DNA of 64,000 nucleotides from Amanita rubescens. Taxonomy: Eukaryota; Basidiomycota; Agaricomycetes; Agaricales; Amanitaceae. A program made the position numbers and the translations under genes. Below the pieces are notes generated by a model. It searched no databases, was not told the DNA's origin, and worked only from the letters and a program-made list of their open reading frames with translations. Shown here piece by piece: positions 42,512-55,125 of the stretch (position 1 is its first letter; each line of letters begins with the position of its first letter). Where the stretch lies: assembly GCA_015039365.1 (NCBI GenBank), contig WION01000013.1, positions 186,001 to 250,000 on the forward strand, read 5' to 3'.

Positions 42512-43813
42512 ATGGATTCCTGGATGAAGCGCGGATTCTTGCCTAAAGGATCCCGAACCTTCCATGTCTATCGCCGCAAAAGAGGTCACCACCTGCCAGT
42601 GGGGCAGCCTGTCCTGCAAATAAACCTCGAGAACCGTTCAAGATACCACCCGTGCCTTTTGAATATGACGACGACGTCCCAGAGAACAGTGGGCGCCCCC
42701 ATGTGGGAAAGGTCGTCATGATACCAACTCCATTACCTTCCTCCGGGCCAGGACCATATACCCTTTCTCTCCTTTATCCTGGAGCGAGAGAAGCGATTGA
42801 AGCTTTACCAGGGTTTCCTACCCCCTACAACCCTTCTATAAGAGTGCACTATCGTATTGGCGATGCGCCGGGTACCGGTCTTGGAAAGGGCATGTTTGCT
42901 TTAACAGACTTCAATCTTGGAGACCTTATTCTCCGCGAAAGACCAATTTGCCTGTTCCCGGAGTGGTTCGCTGGAAATAATGATGCGTCCGAGGAATATG
43001 CCATGTCCATTTTGTCACAGCTAAAGCCGGACGACTTTGAAGACTTTTTCAATCTGGCTAACTGCAGAACGGGCGAAAATATTCCTTCCGGTATCATGAA
43101 CACCAATAGCTTATATGCTGGATTCATGCCAGGCGAATACCATGGTGAATACGCGTGCATATGTCGTGACCTCTGTCGTGTCAATCACAGGTCAGTAATC
43201 CTATTCATGCATTGGCTCCAAAGTCCCTAACGGTCATAATAGCTGCCGCCCAAATGCTGTATATCGATGGAGACTCAAGGATATGGTATACGAACTTCGT
43301 GCTTTATTTCCTATCAAGGAAGGAGAGCAGATTTTTGTCTCGTATCTTGATAATCTCCAAACACGTTCAGCTCGGCGGGCACATCTAGGATCCGCATACG
43401 GCTTCGTATGCAACTGCCCGGCTTGTGCTATTCCTACCTCAGATATCTCCTTCAGAGATAATCTTCGAGAATTATTGGCTTTAACTGTGCAACTAGACAA
43501 GGCAAACGATGACTCTGTACTGAACGCATGGCTTGAGGACAGTTCTCTTCCTGACGATCACGTCATTGCCCAATCCATGGAGATTATCAAAGCCATGAAT
43601 GTCGAAGGCCTCATTGACCGTGACATCTGCAATGGGCACTATCCACGGCTCGTCAAGGCATACTGTACATTAAAAGACATGGAGAAAGCTAAATTTTGGG
43701 CCGAACGGCTGGCGCTAACGCTCACGGCTATCTACGGCCATGACTATGGTTGGAATAAAGTGGCAGATGCGCCAGAGCTGACAGATTGGTGGGGTCTGCG
43801 GAAGAAAGCGTGA
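42512..43813 (+). CDS. SET-domain protein, array copy F (most divergent, N-terminus uncertain)
   Basis: The start at 42512 gives MDSWMKRGFLPKGSR, clearly the family N-terminus. That frame stops at 42719-42721, while the SET part is in another frame from about 42600 (REPFKIPPVPFEYD). A small indel or unusual splice in the variable N-terminal linker must explain this. Downstream all is intact: RIGDAPGTGLGKGMFAL (with two extra residues), GDLILRERPICLFP, intron after VNHR, SCRPNAVYRWRLKD, KEGEQIFVSY and CNCPAC, ending at TGA 43811-43813. NHSCRPN still fits the NHSC-x-PN cofactor motif. It is the outermost functional-looking member of the array. Confidence 0.78.
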
Positions 43814-44814
43814 ACGTTCTCATATTCTTGTTGATCTCGAAACTCGTATGCAGGTTTATCATACCTCGGACTAAATATTTTCTGTAATAGCCCTTGTAAA
43901 TACTGAGTGCCAGGCACCGGTGTATATATGTAGTTTTGTGGCCTACTGATTCTACTGAACATTATTTGAAGGCTTGACTTCGGGCTATATGTATTATTCT
44001 CTGGAAGCAAAACTAGCTTGTTATAATAACTTCTGCTGCGTCTCTACAAATCTTCACTCTGGAAACTTGAACGAAAACTGCCACCTCATCGCCACCTCAT
44101 TTCTAATGCACCAAGACCTCGAAATCAGACTCCACACCACGGGCGGTTATCTCGCTCGCTCGAAATTCTGGCAAGCCACCATGCCATCTCACGAGGATCA
44201 ACAAATATTGCTCAAACCCACCTTGCAGCTGTTATTCAGCGCGATCATATGTTCCGAAGCTGAAACGGAGTAGGTTCCGAGGCCTGAAAGGACTCGGTAG
44301 TCGGACGGGATTTGCCGACGAACCCTTCCGGTGTTTCGCGAGACAAGCTCGATGGCATTGTACAATATAATATGATTCTCTCTCCGAGACTCACGTATGG
44401 CTATCTGAGCTCGTATCATTGTTATGGCATCAGGTATAGCTATCCAATACAGTCAATTACTATCACGACTGAGCTCGTATCATTGTTCATCACAGGTTCA
44501 TTAGGCGGTACGGGTGCCGGTCATTATGCGTGCCCCCAACTCCAATCTGTCGTGATAGCCATTTCTCTGTAAACACCGTCGGAACATAAGCCATGCCAAT
44601 TTTGTACCACTTGTCGTGATCGTTAGCCGTATGCGGCTTGAGAAGCATCAAGATGCTTGGGGGGCTATCCGAGCGGCGATCGGACGGAAAATACTGGGCT
44701 TTACCGATTACAACAGCATGCGTCCCGATCTCCCCCGCCAATGGCGCGCGTGTCTTTCTGCCGGCAGCCGTGATATTGGCTATCGACCCAAATCCATCCA
44801 GCTCCGGGTCCGGG
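43814..44814. other. Region between SET copy F and HET gene
   Basis: No recognised gene. A short direct repeat, CTGAGCTCGTATCATTGTT, occurs at about 44405 and 44469. Open frames here have no known relatives. Confidence 0.4.
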
Positions 44815-46402
44815 TCAGTCCGCTTTCAGCTTTCTCTTGCTGGTAATTGTGACGGCAGATATCGGTGCTTTGAAGTGTACGAACCCATCGTTGTCAACAA
44901 AACCCTGTGGTGCACCCTCCAAATACCACCCTTGGGTTACTGCCGCCATGTAGGCTGGTATCTGTAGACAGTGCGTCACCTCGTCTTCGTCGTCTTCGTC
45001 GTCGCTGGCTGCTTGTATAACACCATGCGGAGTGCGAATAAAACTCTCTTCCAACATATCCCGAAAGTCACGTCGTTTGAGTTGCCTCTCGAACTCTATC
45101 GTACCCCTTTCCTTTGGCTCAAACCTCTCCGGCATCTTGGGCATGGTGGACAGTCGATCCATCACAGGTGACGACAGAGATGCAGCAAACCAGTTGGCCC
45201 TGCCTCCCTTCCGCATAATTTCTTTGACGAAGGCTATCATGACGTCCTCCTGCGATTTTTTTCTGTAGGCTCCCGGGTCCAAACTGACACCAAAAAGTCC
45301 CATGATGCTAAAGACAACGTCAACGTCACGTTTAGAAGTCCTCAGGAGTGCGCAGCGCCATATAGCCATCTCCATACTGTCCCTGCTGCCCCTATCAAAC
45401 CGATCTATGCTCTTAGCTCGTGTGAGGGCAGCCTTGGTCAGAAGTTCATGGTCGTTTTCATCCATATACGAACGAATCAGGTCCGAGTCTGCGTCCATTG
45501 AATCAGCTGTGAATTTCGATGGCCCGTTCTCATCGAGTGGCCATACTGAATCTTCGATGCCCACCACCAAAATACCAGGGAGTGTTTTTAGACGTTTCGA
45601 TGCGGCGACCATTTCCCCAGCTACCATTCCCCAGTTCCCAATAAAGTATGAATTTGACGTCCTTCGGAAGTAGAACTTCTTGCAGCGTCCACGACCGGTA
45701 CAGCCATGGAGTCCTCTCTTGAAACTTGGCCACCCTCCCAAGCCCTCCACGTAGCACGAGACACATGTGGGATTTTTCATAGACCCCCGCCATATTCTGT
45801 ATCTGCCAATCCTTGTCGGTATTCGAAGTCTGTAGGATACAAAGTCGATCGAGCCAGATATACCGCGCACCCTGTTCGATAGCGGTAATACAGGTAATTC
45901 GCAATACTTCTTGGCTGATGGGATCTCCATCAAGTGCCCCGGCCACAGCAAACGACTCGGCATGTTTCGCCTGGTGAATCCCCTTCCAGACATATGAGAT
46001 TGCAGCATACGGAGGAATGATGGCATTAGAGCTGTACTCGACAACGCGTATGATGCCATTGAGATACGCCTTGCAATCGATCAACCTGAAGCGCTTGGTA
46101 GGCACGTCTTCGGGAAAAGTTAGAATTCGACATGCTACTTTATTCAAGGGCCAATCGTAAATCTGATACGACGATGAGCGTAGCGAGGGCTCCGTATTAA
46201 CCTTTGCTAAGAAGGGTATACGGGTGATAGGGGGTTCGATGGGAGATACAAGGTCGTCCGATGTGTCATCAGAGTCGTATGGCTTATCAGGGTCGAAATT
46301 CCTGGGCCTTTGTGGCTATTAGTCTCAACTAGGAATACTTAAATGGAAGAAATGGTGTTACCGTGGACCCGGCTCGGATGAACTAGAAGAGTTTTGGCCC
46401 AT
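44815..46402 (-). CDS. HET-domain (heterokaryon incompatibility) protein
   Basis: The ATG at 46400-46402 begins MGQNSSSSSEPGPR. An intron leads to NFDPDKPYDSDDTSDDL and then to the HET domain: KRFRLIDCKAYLNG, PPYAAISYVWKG, CITAIEQGARYIWLDRLCI, DKDWQIQNMAGVYEKSHM and PWLYRSWTLQEVLLPKDVKF. Near 45620 the frame changes by one base with no clear intron. The C-terminal part then continues (MVAASKRLKTLPGILVVG, MEMAIWRCALLRTSKRDVD, VFSIMGLFGVSLDPGAY) to the stop at 44815-44817. HET domains trigger growth arrest or cell death on non-self contact in fungi. No N- or C-terminal sensor repeats are visible. The frame change may be a sequence indel, as elsewhere in the window. Confidence 0.82.
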
Positions 46403-47282
46403 ATTTCTGAAATTGCTGTTAAGGGTGGTAGAAGGTGATGACACTTTTTGCAGGATGCTCAATTGCAGAGAGCGATATGGTGGGGCCTGCAGTGTATATC
46501 CAACAGATAATGAGTTTGGAAGCGGGGAGACGACTCAGAGAGAATAATCCCCCTGTCGATGACCAGGAGATTTCGCCGAGGCTCATCAGGTTTCCTCTCA
46601 GGGAATATATACGTTGCAGCATTGAGCTGACCTAAACAGGCTTGGGAGATAAGGCTGACCGACAGGACCCCCGAATAATTGGGATGGAGGTCGTACTAGA
46701 CATGTCGATTCCTTTTTCTGGTTTCTGGATTGGTTATCGCGATTGTGTATATCGCCAACCCCAGAACAGCGCTACTAGTAGTTTTGCCTGCACCATATAG
46801 ACCGGATTTTTGTAAGAGATACTGGGGATCTCGGTCCCACTCGGTGCTCTCAGTCTAATGTGATCGGTCAATCCCCGCAACCTGCAGCTTCAGCTTCACG
46901 AAATAGACCCTCACGTGTCTTTTCCCACGATCCCCCTGTTCCGTATATGACTTACATTCGTGACATGCAGCCGACAGCATTTATTCCCCAGCCTCGGACC
47001 ATGCCACGCGAAGCGGTGGCCCTCAACCCACAAGTGATCTTATGTCGAAAAGAAGCGCCGGTAACTTCCGGAGCCAAACACTGTACCATGGCACTTTCCC
47101 GATCCCCGTGCTCAGCGCTGGCGACGTGAGCTCCCCGATCGCACTCTGGCAATGACAGTTTCGGCTGCTCGCGTTCAACTTCAGACAATGGCCACTCGAA
47201 GCACATTTGTTTGAAGTGAGCTTGTTATCCCACCACTCCGGAAGGGCCGGGCCAGTGCCCACTGCTGATTGCCCAGCCACGC
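46403..47282. other. 5' flank of the HET gene
   Basis: No recognised gene. Several short frames between 46860 and 47280 are open on both strands but unlike known proteins. Confidence 0.4.
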
Positions 47283-47850
47283 CGGAATTTCCTAAATCCG
47301 TCTCTCAGGCCACATTATCGCATTGGTGACGCCCAGTGCTGGGAATGGCATGTTCGCTTTAACAGATCCCGACGTCGGGGAGCCTCTCATTCTTCGTGAA
47401 AACCCGCTATCGCCGTTCCTCAGCATTTAATTAGAGGCAACGAGGCGGGGGAGCGACTATTTATGTGTATTTTATCCGCGATGATGCCGCGCGACATTGA
47501 AGACTTGTAGGCTGACTGTGAACCCGAGTTGAATCCTGCTTTAGGCATCCTGGTCTCCCCAGGTCCTGGCTAATGGTGTACTAGACTTTAAGCAAGCAGG
47601 ACTACGAACAATACATATTGTTCGCGGCCCGATATACTTTTTGATAGTGACCGGCAAAGATCCTGGCAGATCATCCTTTGGGACAGGACAGCCGTATAAG
47701 GCTGCATTTGTATTATGATAGAAGCGCTAGCAAATGGTATACAGACGCATTTCCTCCGGACACAGATGCGGTTCGAGATATATGTTGAACACCACTGTAG
47801 CTGCTCTCCAAACACGACATACGGATGGGCCCTTAAAGACAATGTGTAAT
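47283..47850 (+). pseudogene. Decayed seventh SET gene copy
   Basis: The plus-strand DNA matches the SET array genes: CATTATCGCATTGG, GGCATGTTCGCTTTAACAGA and TCATTCTTCGTGAAA correspond to VHYRIG, GMFALTD and LILRE. Further on, a stretch resembles the MKPEDCAEF region, and GCTGCTCTCCAAACACGAC at 47799 matches the exon start encoding SCSPNAT. Deletions and stops, including an early TAA, break the frame, and the 5' end and most of the second exon are gone. It lies beyond the HET gene, so the array once extended further, or a copy moved. Confidence 0.8.
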
Positions 47851-48043
47851 TGAGATCGAAAGAGAAGAAAAAGAATAGAATAATTGCCACATCTTCACGA
47901 CGGCACTATTGAAACCCTGGATATGCCTGTACTGTCACTTTCTGTGGTTCAACTATATATAAAGTGCTGATCTCCAAAGCGAGTGTATAAGCCAGGCCAC
48001 TCGTGCGTTTCATTGGCTCGTCTTTGATTTCGAACAGGTGGAG

Positions 48044-50447
48044 CTAGGCCGTATCAGTTATCACATATTTTGTAAGTCGATGATGAGTCTCACTATACCA
48101 CCAGAGCGTCGTTACACCGACTGGAAATGTGTACACAGCCTACAGCAAGTCAGTTAGCTTCAACGCAGATATTTAGGCAAGTTAATCTTCACCTGTTTCC
48201 CTTGGAACCTGATCGCAGCTTGAACAGGTTGTGGATTCCAGCCACCTATGCTATCGCACCCTGGAACGAATTAGACCATTGTTAACGTTAAGAAACTACT
48301 ACTTACAGTTTAGCACCACCAAGGAATAGCGGAGTGGGTCCGACTGATTTGCCCGCCGGGTGACGTACGCGCTAACACGCAATGCCCAGCTCATGCCGCC
48401 ATCAACATCCACTTTCATACGTTGACCGAATGGTCCATTCTGGTCCTTGGGAATAATGGCTTTGGAAGCATGTGCCATAGCATAGTCTAAATAAAATCGC
48501 AGCAGTTCCAACGACATGACAATAAATGTGCCTTACATTCTTGGTTGATTGTATAAGTTCCATCAAGGTCAACTTGGACAATACCCCGACATCCAGGGCC
48601 ACCGCAACTATTAGTTCCGGGAAGTTTAGGCCCACCGTTCCCGTCCAGGGCAATGTTCCACATAAGACCAGATCGGGAGTTATGCGCTATTGAGCCTGCT
48701 AAATTATATATCGGTAATCCAACCCAGGTAACATGTTAATTACCAATGAATCTAAAGAGGAAACATGTCCCGGTAGAATTGTGCACGAGCAGAGAAAAAC
48801 AATCGTCTTACATATTATCCATATACCACTGTATTCCCCGTCAGGGAAAATTGCCAAAAGTTAGACGTGCTTGCCTTTATGTCGTTCCACCAGTCACTTC
48901 CGAACGTTCCTGAACACTCTATGAAGACCCTTAGATCAATCTTATAACTAAAGCTTAACCCCTGGATACTGACCTGTAAAGTATAGTTCCTTTGTCATGG
49001 TCAACGGAACGTCATGTGGATTCATCAAAACCAACCTTATCCGGAAACTGCTGAAAGAATTGGTCCTGCTGCGCAACATTTCCCTGAGCAGTTCACGGCA
49101 TTGTGTGCTATGAAATAAGCGAGACTCGGACGTACTCTATAACAATGGAACGCCACGCCATCAAAAGCGTCACCTGCGGTTTCCATCAACTGGACGGGGT
49201 AACCGCCCGCGGTGTCCCAATTATGCTCATAACCTGAAAAGTGATGCATAACTAACATTGATATTCATCTATTTCATACCGATCAACTTAATATCGGTTA
49301 AGCCATTCTTCTGCATCGCTTCTCGTAATGCCCGGGCGACTTGTCCTTCCATAGCTGGCGTGAAGCTAGCTGTGGGGTACGTGGGATTACTATACTGAGG
49401 TTCATTTTGAACCGAAATCGCGTAAGGCCTGATCCCGAGAGAAACGAAGCCTTGAAGACACTTCAAGAGGTACATGGCATCTAAAACGAGATGAATATGA
49501 CTATAGTGAGCGGTCGTCGTATCCTCACATGCGTTAACCAGATCAGGCTTTAATGAGCCACCTTTCATTGATCCACTGTCCTTCATCCAACGAGGCTGAC
49601 AATGAATCAGTGAAATTCATTAGACACCGGCTACGCTTCATACCGGAGACCATGGAACAAGATGAACATGCAGAACTGCGCATTGATCAATGGACGGGGA
49701 CCGGTTAATTGATGCGCGCTCAACTTTTAGTTAAAGATTGAATGTCTTGCAGTACGGAAAAGAGGTAGGGTGGCGCATTGTTCATATCGAACCCACTCAT
49801 TTCTCTGTCTTCGTCAACATCGTCGAAGCTGTATTCTAAACACCAAATATTATCCAAAAGGAAGAATGACATTAATGACCGGATCTGACCGACCTCTTGG
49901 CGAAAAGTCAGATGCGCCTAAAGGTATCCGCATATAACTCAGGCCGGCGGCGTTGGCACCGTCGGTTGTGTCGAACAGATATTTGAGTAAATTCCAATAA
50001 TTATCCGGATTCGTCGCCTTTCACATCACCATTAGCGCTAGCTTTGGAAAAGCGAACAGTTAAGCGCTAACCTTGAGGTTGTTCAAAATGAATGCCGAAG
50101 AGTCGGCTATCGTGCCACATTTGAGTGACTATATGCGTTATTGTCATAGCAGTAGAGCGCTTACTGAGCGAACCGCCGAAGCCGAGAACAGTTTGATAAA
50201 CAGTAGAGTCGTCCAAGTTGATATTAGTAATGCTACCATTATTGCTGAACGACATGAATTCAATAGGTTCTGAAAGCGAGAGACGCGTAAACAGGTTCGA
50301 ACGATCCCACGTCGTCACCCACTGAGCGAGGCGGTGTCAGTTGACATGTTGTCAAGACTGCATACAACGTACGATGTCACATATCGCCTGGGCTGCTACG
50401 CAATTAGGCAGGACTAAAATCGCTGCTAAGATGGATAGTGAGCGCAT
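48044..50447 (-). CDS. Secreted GH30 glucanase (endo-beta-1,6-glucanase-like)
   Basis: Family 30 glycoside hydrolase. The ATG at 50445-50447 opens a signal peptide (LSILAAILVLPNCVAAQA); another in-frame ATG lies 30 bp upstream. Conserved blocks over many short exons include LGFGGSL, WMKDSGSMKGGSLK, LLKCLQGFVSLGI, then SVQNEPQYSNPTYP with the acid/base Glu, GYEHNWDTAGGYPVQLM, AFDGVAFHCY, NVAQQDQFFQQFPDK, and ECSGTFGSDWWNDIK. The nucleophile Glu codon of that last block is completed across an intron near 48930. The C-terminal part reads HASKAIIPKDQNGPFGQR, MSWALRVSAYVTRR and YTFPVGVTTLWWY, ending at a stop near 48044-48046. It resembles fungal endo-beta-1,6-glucanases, which act on cell-wall glucan. 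Confidence 0.88.
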
Positions 50448-50807
50448 GTCAAAAAAGGGTAAACTCAAGAACACCATGACGTCTTTGCACGATCAGAAGT
50501 TTGTTGAGCGGTCTCGGCCACGAGCTCGAGGACCCACACACATGGTGATTTCACTGATTGATGTTAGGATCGAACGCTAGGATAGTGATAAGTGTGCATC
50601 CTGTCAAATCTAAGCCGACGTCAGAATTACAATACGATTACAAGCCGTCTTACACGTACAACTCACAGGGAACCGAACCTGCCACATTAGGGTTATGACG
50701 TCATTGCAGAATATAGCGGTATCACAATGGATCGCACACTTGTGTACAACATCTTACATTTGGAAGGAAACGAAACAAACATGAAAAGGTACTGGACAGC
50801 AAAAAGT

Positions 50808-53472
50808 CTAGAATAAACCGAGGAGATCATCTTGTGGTTGACTTGATGGGTGCGACGGTGCTGTCGCCGTCATGGGTGTAGCTAGGGATGATGTGCTGAA
50901 ACCATTAGATGCACCGCCGAAGCCGAAGCCTCCGAGGGGATTACTGGTGGCAGGCGTCGCCGGAGCAAGGGATGCCCCTCCAAATATGGAGACGAGATCA
51001 TCAAGAGGATTACTTGACGTCCCTGCAAGCAGATTGGCAGCAGCGGGCGTTTTTGATAATATTTCCGTGGCAGCCAACCCTGAGGGCTGTCCGTCCGCGG
51101 AAGGGGCATCGTCAAAATCGCTAGAAGCGAATATTAAATCGGTAGAATCTTCTGAGAGAAGAGATTGATGACTAACAGTAAGTTCTCAGCCTGTTGACCG
51201 GCGGCGACCGTCTGTAATGCCTTTTGCGTCGCAAGACGGTCATCGAAGCTGTATTATGCAGGTTAGCCGCGTAATCAATTTCCTCGCTTAGTAAAGGGTC
51301 GTACTCTGTCCCCTTCCGCTGTACCGTGTCCGCACCAACGCGCCCGCGGCCAATGAATGTTTCTGGAGGTTTATGGTAGACGCTCGCCAAGCTAGATATT
51401 TCGCCTAGCAGCTCTTCAAGCAAGGCTGGTGATACCGTAGTCCGACGTATTGAGATAGGCGGTCGATATGCCAGCACGACAGCCTGACAGTGGCATCTTC
51501 GCATCATGACCAGTTTGCAATAAGTAAACCCATTGCCATACCTTTGCTGCGCCTGGGTCAGTTGATAGTAATCGCCAGTAAATATATGCCCGGTCCCGGA
51601 CGTCTGGCGAATCACAATCTTTCGTTGCCGTGTTAAGTACACGTTGTACAAGGCTCTGCGACGAGTCGGGCTTGACCAAGAATAGTTTCACCACTGCCGT
51701 CAAAGTTTGTAATTGAACCTAAGTGCATTTCAACATCTACCGTAAACAGGTATCGACAGAATGCACCGACCGGATATGATTCCTCTGTAAATGTGTCAAC
51801 GAATATAGCCAATAGCTCATCAGCGTTATCGATCTTGCTAGCGTATTCTCCAATGATCCATATTAGGGATGCCTTTGCTTCCGGTTCGTCTAGTTCGTCG
51901 AGGTTAGAACACAGCGTAGGGATGACCCCTTCATATGTGGATGGGTATTTGCGAAATATATCCTGAGTTTGATCAGCGCGTGGTTAATACTTACGCCCTC
52001 CGATGAACCCACTTTCATTACAACGACAGCTTCTTGCACGACATAACTAACGCGGGTCGCAATAAGTTCCAGCAGAACATTTACACATCTCTCGGCTGCG
52101 GCGTCAATCTTTACCGCGGTCTGACCAAGAGCCCTGATACTCTTCCTGACAAAGTCCACATCCACCTCTGAAGCGTACCTAGAAGTATGTTAGCAAGTTT
52201 TCCTCGAATACGATAGAAGCGCACTCTTTAAGTTCGCTCAGCAACGCATCAACATTATTTTCATTCGCAAGTCTAACCATGATGTCCACCTTCTCTACCT
52301 TGACATACAATGGATCGTTGTATTTGCAGAAGAACACTCGCATCTCATTGGATAGTAATTCCGGTCGTTTTTGTAGCAGCAAGTTGATATTTCGGAGTGC
52401 GACCCACTGAACCTCTGGTGGAGAAGATAGCAGTGTAACGAGTGGTGGAGCCATTTTGCGGACCAGCTGCTTAATGAGATCTTCTCGATTAACGCTCCTC
52501 ATATGAATCATGATAACCTGAAAGAGACACGTCAATGAAGCCGTACGCAATATTCGGAAACGAATTGACCTTGACTGCAGCAAGTACAACACTCCCATTG
52601 ACGTGCTGGAACTGTGGGACGACACGCTCGCATATGTGTTCGCTCTCCTTGTCATCGTGGGCCTCATATCGTGCAAGAGCATTCAGAATGGCCACTCTTC
52701 CCCATTCCGAACATTCGTTCAGCGCGATCAAGAGCTTGGCAAGGATAGTCGAGGTGATGCTGAAATACCCTGGATCTGAAGGTGAGAGGGAAGGCTGCTG
52801 GGACGTGGCTGAGATGTGGATATCCGTGAGGGCGGTAACTGTATTGGCTACGACCTATCATGCCAGTCGGTACCACGGTCATTCGATGAATGGATGGACG
52901 CACCATTGGATTGCTATCTGATACCATCTCCTGCAGCTGATCCAAGAAACCATTCTCCAATACCAGCTCTGGTTTCAAATCATAAAGCTTAGGCAACGCA
53001 CAGCGCAGCTGTCTTCCGCACATAAGGATTCTCGTCCCGAAGGCATTTTTGTAACGGGTCGCAAAGATAATCGATGATCTTCTCGGCACGTAGACATCCC
53101 ATAGTCCGAATAGCCAGTGCGCGTACGAGAGGGTTTGGATCATCGGTATCCTTGACGAATGTGTTGACAGCCAAGATAACGAGTTCCGGTTGAGTTTTGG
53201 CATAATTCATCAAATACAAGTACACGAGCTTCTTTTGTTCCAAATCTTCTGTTTGCATAGTTCTTGAGCACGTCGGGAAAGAGGCCACTGACATCTAGAA
53301 ACGCGATTCGGCATAGTGAGCAGGGGTAGGTGGAACTATACTCGTACCTTTCCCGACGGTCATAGAAGCAATGACTCGCTTTATCGCATCCTTACGCTTT
53401 TTCGCGATATTCGCTGTTTAGATCAACGCTGAGCTCATAGTTCTCTCCTTTTTTCGGTGCCCGAAAGCTCAT
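50808..53472 (-). CDS. AP-1 complex subunit beta (beta-adaptin)
   Basis: Large subunit of the clathrin adaptor at the trans-Golgi and endosomes. From ATG 53470-53472 it reads [14 protein letters not shown], then [144 protein letters not shown] and [19 protein letters not shown], and ends in an acidic, clathrin-box-like LLGLF at 50808. Protein text is almost identical to the family throughout. The frame nevertheless slips near 53400, 53259, 52991, 51250 and 51172, with no loss of neighbouring sequence. I take these as probable sequence indels. If real, the copy would be non-functional. Confidence 0.9.
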
Positions 53473-54151
53473 TGATCGATTAGTTTGCGGATCGCGAGTT
53501 TGCTTGTACTTGTTTTTGATTCAAGTTGCGCTCTACGTGATACTCAATAATCCGCTTTTGCGAGACAGACTGCGTGATCAGGTCCTCGATCAGCATGCTT
53601 GTGCCACGAGAATGTGTCCGGGGCCCCATCCCGGCCAAGTCCTTAAACAAAAACACGTTTCGGAGCACCTTTCAGCCATATTGCACTCTAATGGCCATAT
53701 TCATTCAGCTCAACGTACAAAGGCAGCTAGCGCAAATTTGCTTTGTTCACAAAAAGGACTAGCTCATCCACTATATTGATCAGTTTCTTACGAGATTTGG
53801 TAAAGTGGTGCTCGTGCCCTTCGTCAAACTTCATGCTTCCTTCATCTATGGGGCTACTGCGGCGGCGAATCTCCTCGAGTCGATTATTCAACACTTTCCG
53901 GCGAAAAAATACACTCCCGAATAGAGAGCGAGACACTTGGCAGAACTCCTAGAAGAGTCTTAAACGCACTGCAACAATCGACTCTATCAATCACAGGCAC
54001 CCTGACACATATTAAGGGACTCCAACCAAGTCGTGGGATCCGAAGAAGAAGTCAGGCCATGACCGGTTTTGCAGCCTTTTAAACGCCACCAAGCCTGCCC
54101 TACTGCTGCTCCTTTCATCCGTCACGATCATTGGCAGGAAGCAGGGACAAC
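53473..54151. other. Region between AP-1 beta and the SUR7-like gene
   Basis: A minus-strand frame at 53727-53936 (LNNRLEEIRRRSSPIDEGS) and another at 53480-53668 look moderately protein-like and could be exons of a small unknown gene. No family was recognised. The start regions of both flanking genes lie at the edges. Confidence 0.3.
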
Positions 54152-55125
54152 ATGCGAGCCTTGCACTTTTCAGGCATTTTCCTCCTCTTTTGCGCCTTTG
54201 TCTTGACTCTCGTTACGTCTGTGTCCTTGCCGTATCTCAGGACACTGGATATCGCACGCACTCACTTTGGTGAACTTCAAGTTACGATCAAGCAAGATCC
54301 CACTGATGAATTACGCGTAAGTTTACCCTTGTTCTCTATTTCGTACTGACTAAAGTATTAATGTCTAGCTTGGGGTGTGGTGAGCTCATACATATCGTGT
54401 TTCCAAGGTCTCGAGTTAATTAAAGATAAGGGCTTACTGTTACTATCAATTAAATGGCGACCGTCTATGCTCGAGTATCGGTTCGTATTCGCCGTAATAT
54501 CCGTTTATGCCAGCATATATTTACTTAACAATTGTTCTCAGGGTATGCTTACTCGGTTCTGATCACTGACGTTGCGAACAAGTCGAATACCTCCATTGGC
54601 TCTTCGTGGACTCGTGGCCTTGCCATCCACCCAGTTAGTAAGTCCCTGGGCGGAAATGAATCGACAAATTGTGGAGACTGACTGCTAATGTGACAGGTGC
54701 CGTTGTCACCTTAGCAGCACTACTTGTCTCTTTGGTCCCCAATGCGTTAACAACGTTACTCATTGCAGCCGTGCTGTCTTTCATTTCGATGATGCTCTGT
54801 TTTGTTGCCTTCCTCGTCGATATTGCTTTATATGCGTATCTCAAATTCCGGATCGGCGACCATGCCAACGGCCTAATCACTCACACTGGCCCCGGTACGT
54901 CCACTGACTCATTAAACTAGATGCCTATCGCTGATATTTATCGTGTCAGGTTTATGGGTTAATTTCGCAGCCATGATTTTGACAGGGCTCGCCATGTGCA
55001 GCTTATTCATCCGACGCAGACGACAGCTTAAACATGGTGCGCGTGGAGCACCTGTCATGAACCCCACGGAGAAGAAGAAAAAGTCAGTTTTTTCGAGGTT
55101 TAGAAGGACAAAGGGCAGCACTTAG
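54152..55125 (+). CDS. SUR7/PalI-type four-helix membrane protein
   Basis: Predicted plasma-membrane protein. The ATG at 54152 gives a first membrane segment (SGIFLLFCAFVLTLVTSV) followed by PYLRTLDIARTHFGEL, the extracellular start typical of PalI/SUR7 proteins. Later exons carry AYSVLITDVANKSNTSIG and SWTRGLAIHP, then two membrane segments (VVTLAALLVSLVPNALTTLL and FISMMLCFVAFLVDIALYAY), and after GPGLWVNFAAMILTGLAM a fourth, ending in a basic cytosolic tail (RRRRQL, EKKKKSVFSRFRRTKG). The exon around 54369-54379 (LGVW) is small, and the next exon joins one base out of frame, so an exon may be missing from my model or a base is lost. Relatives act in pH sensing or eisosome organisation. Confidence 0.72.

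Noticed and set aside
42652..43230. Start of SET copy F at 42652
   Set aside because: That codon is GTG. The family N-terminus MDSWMKRGF is present at 42512, so a frame break or splice in the linker is more likely.
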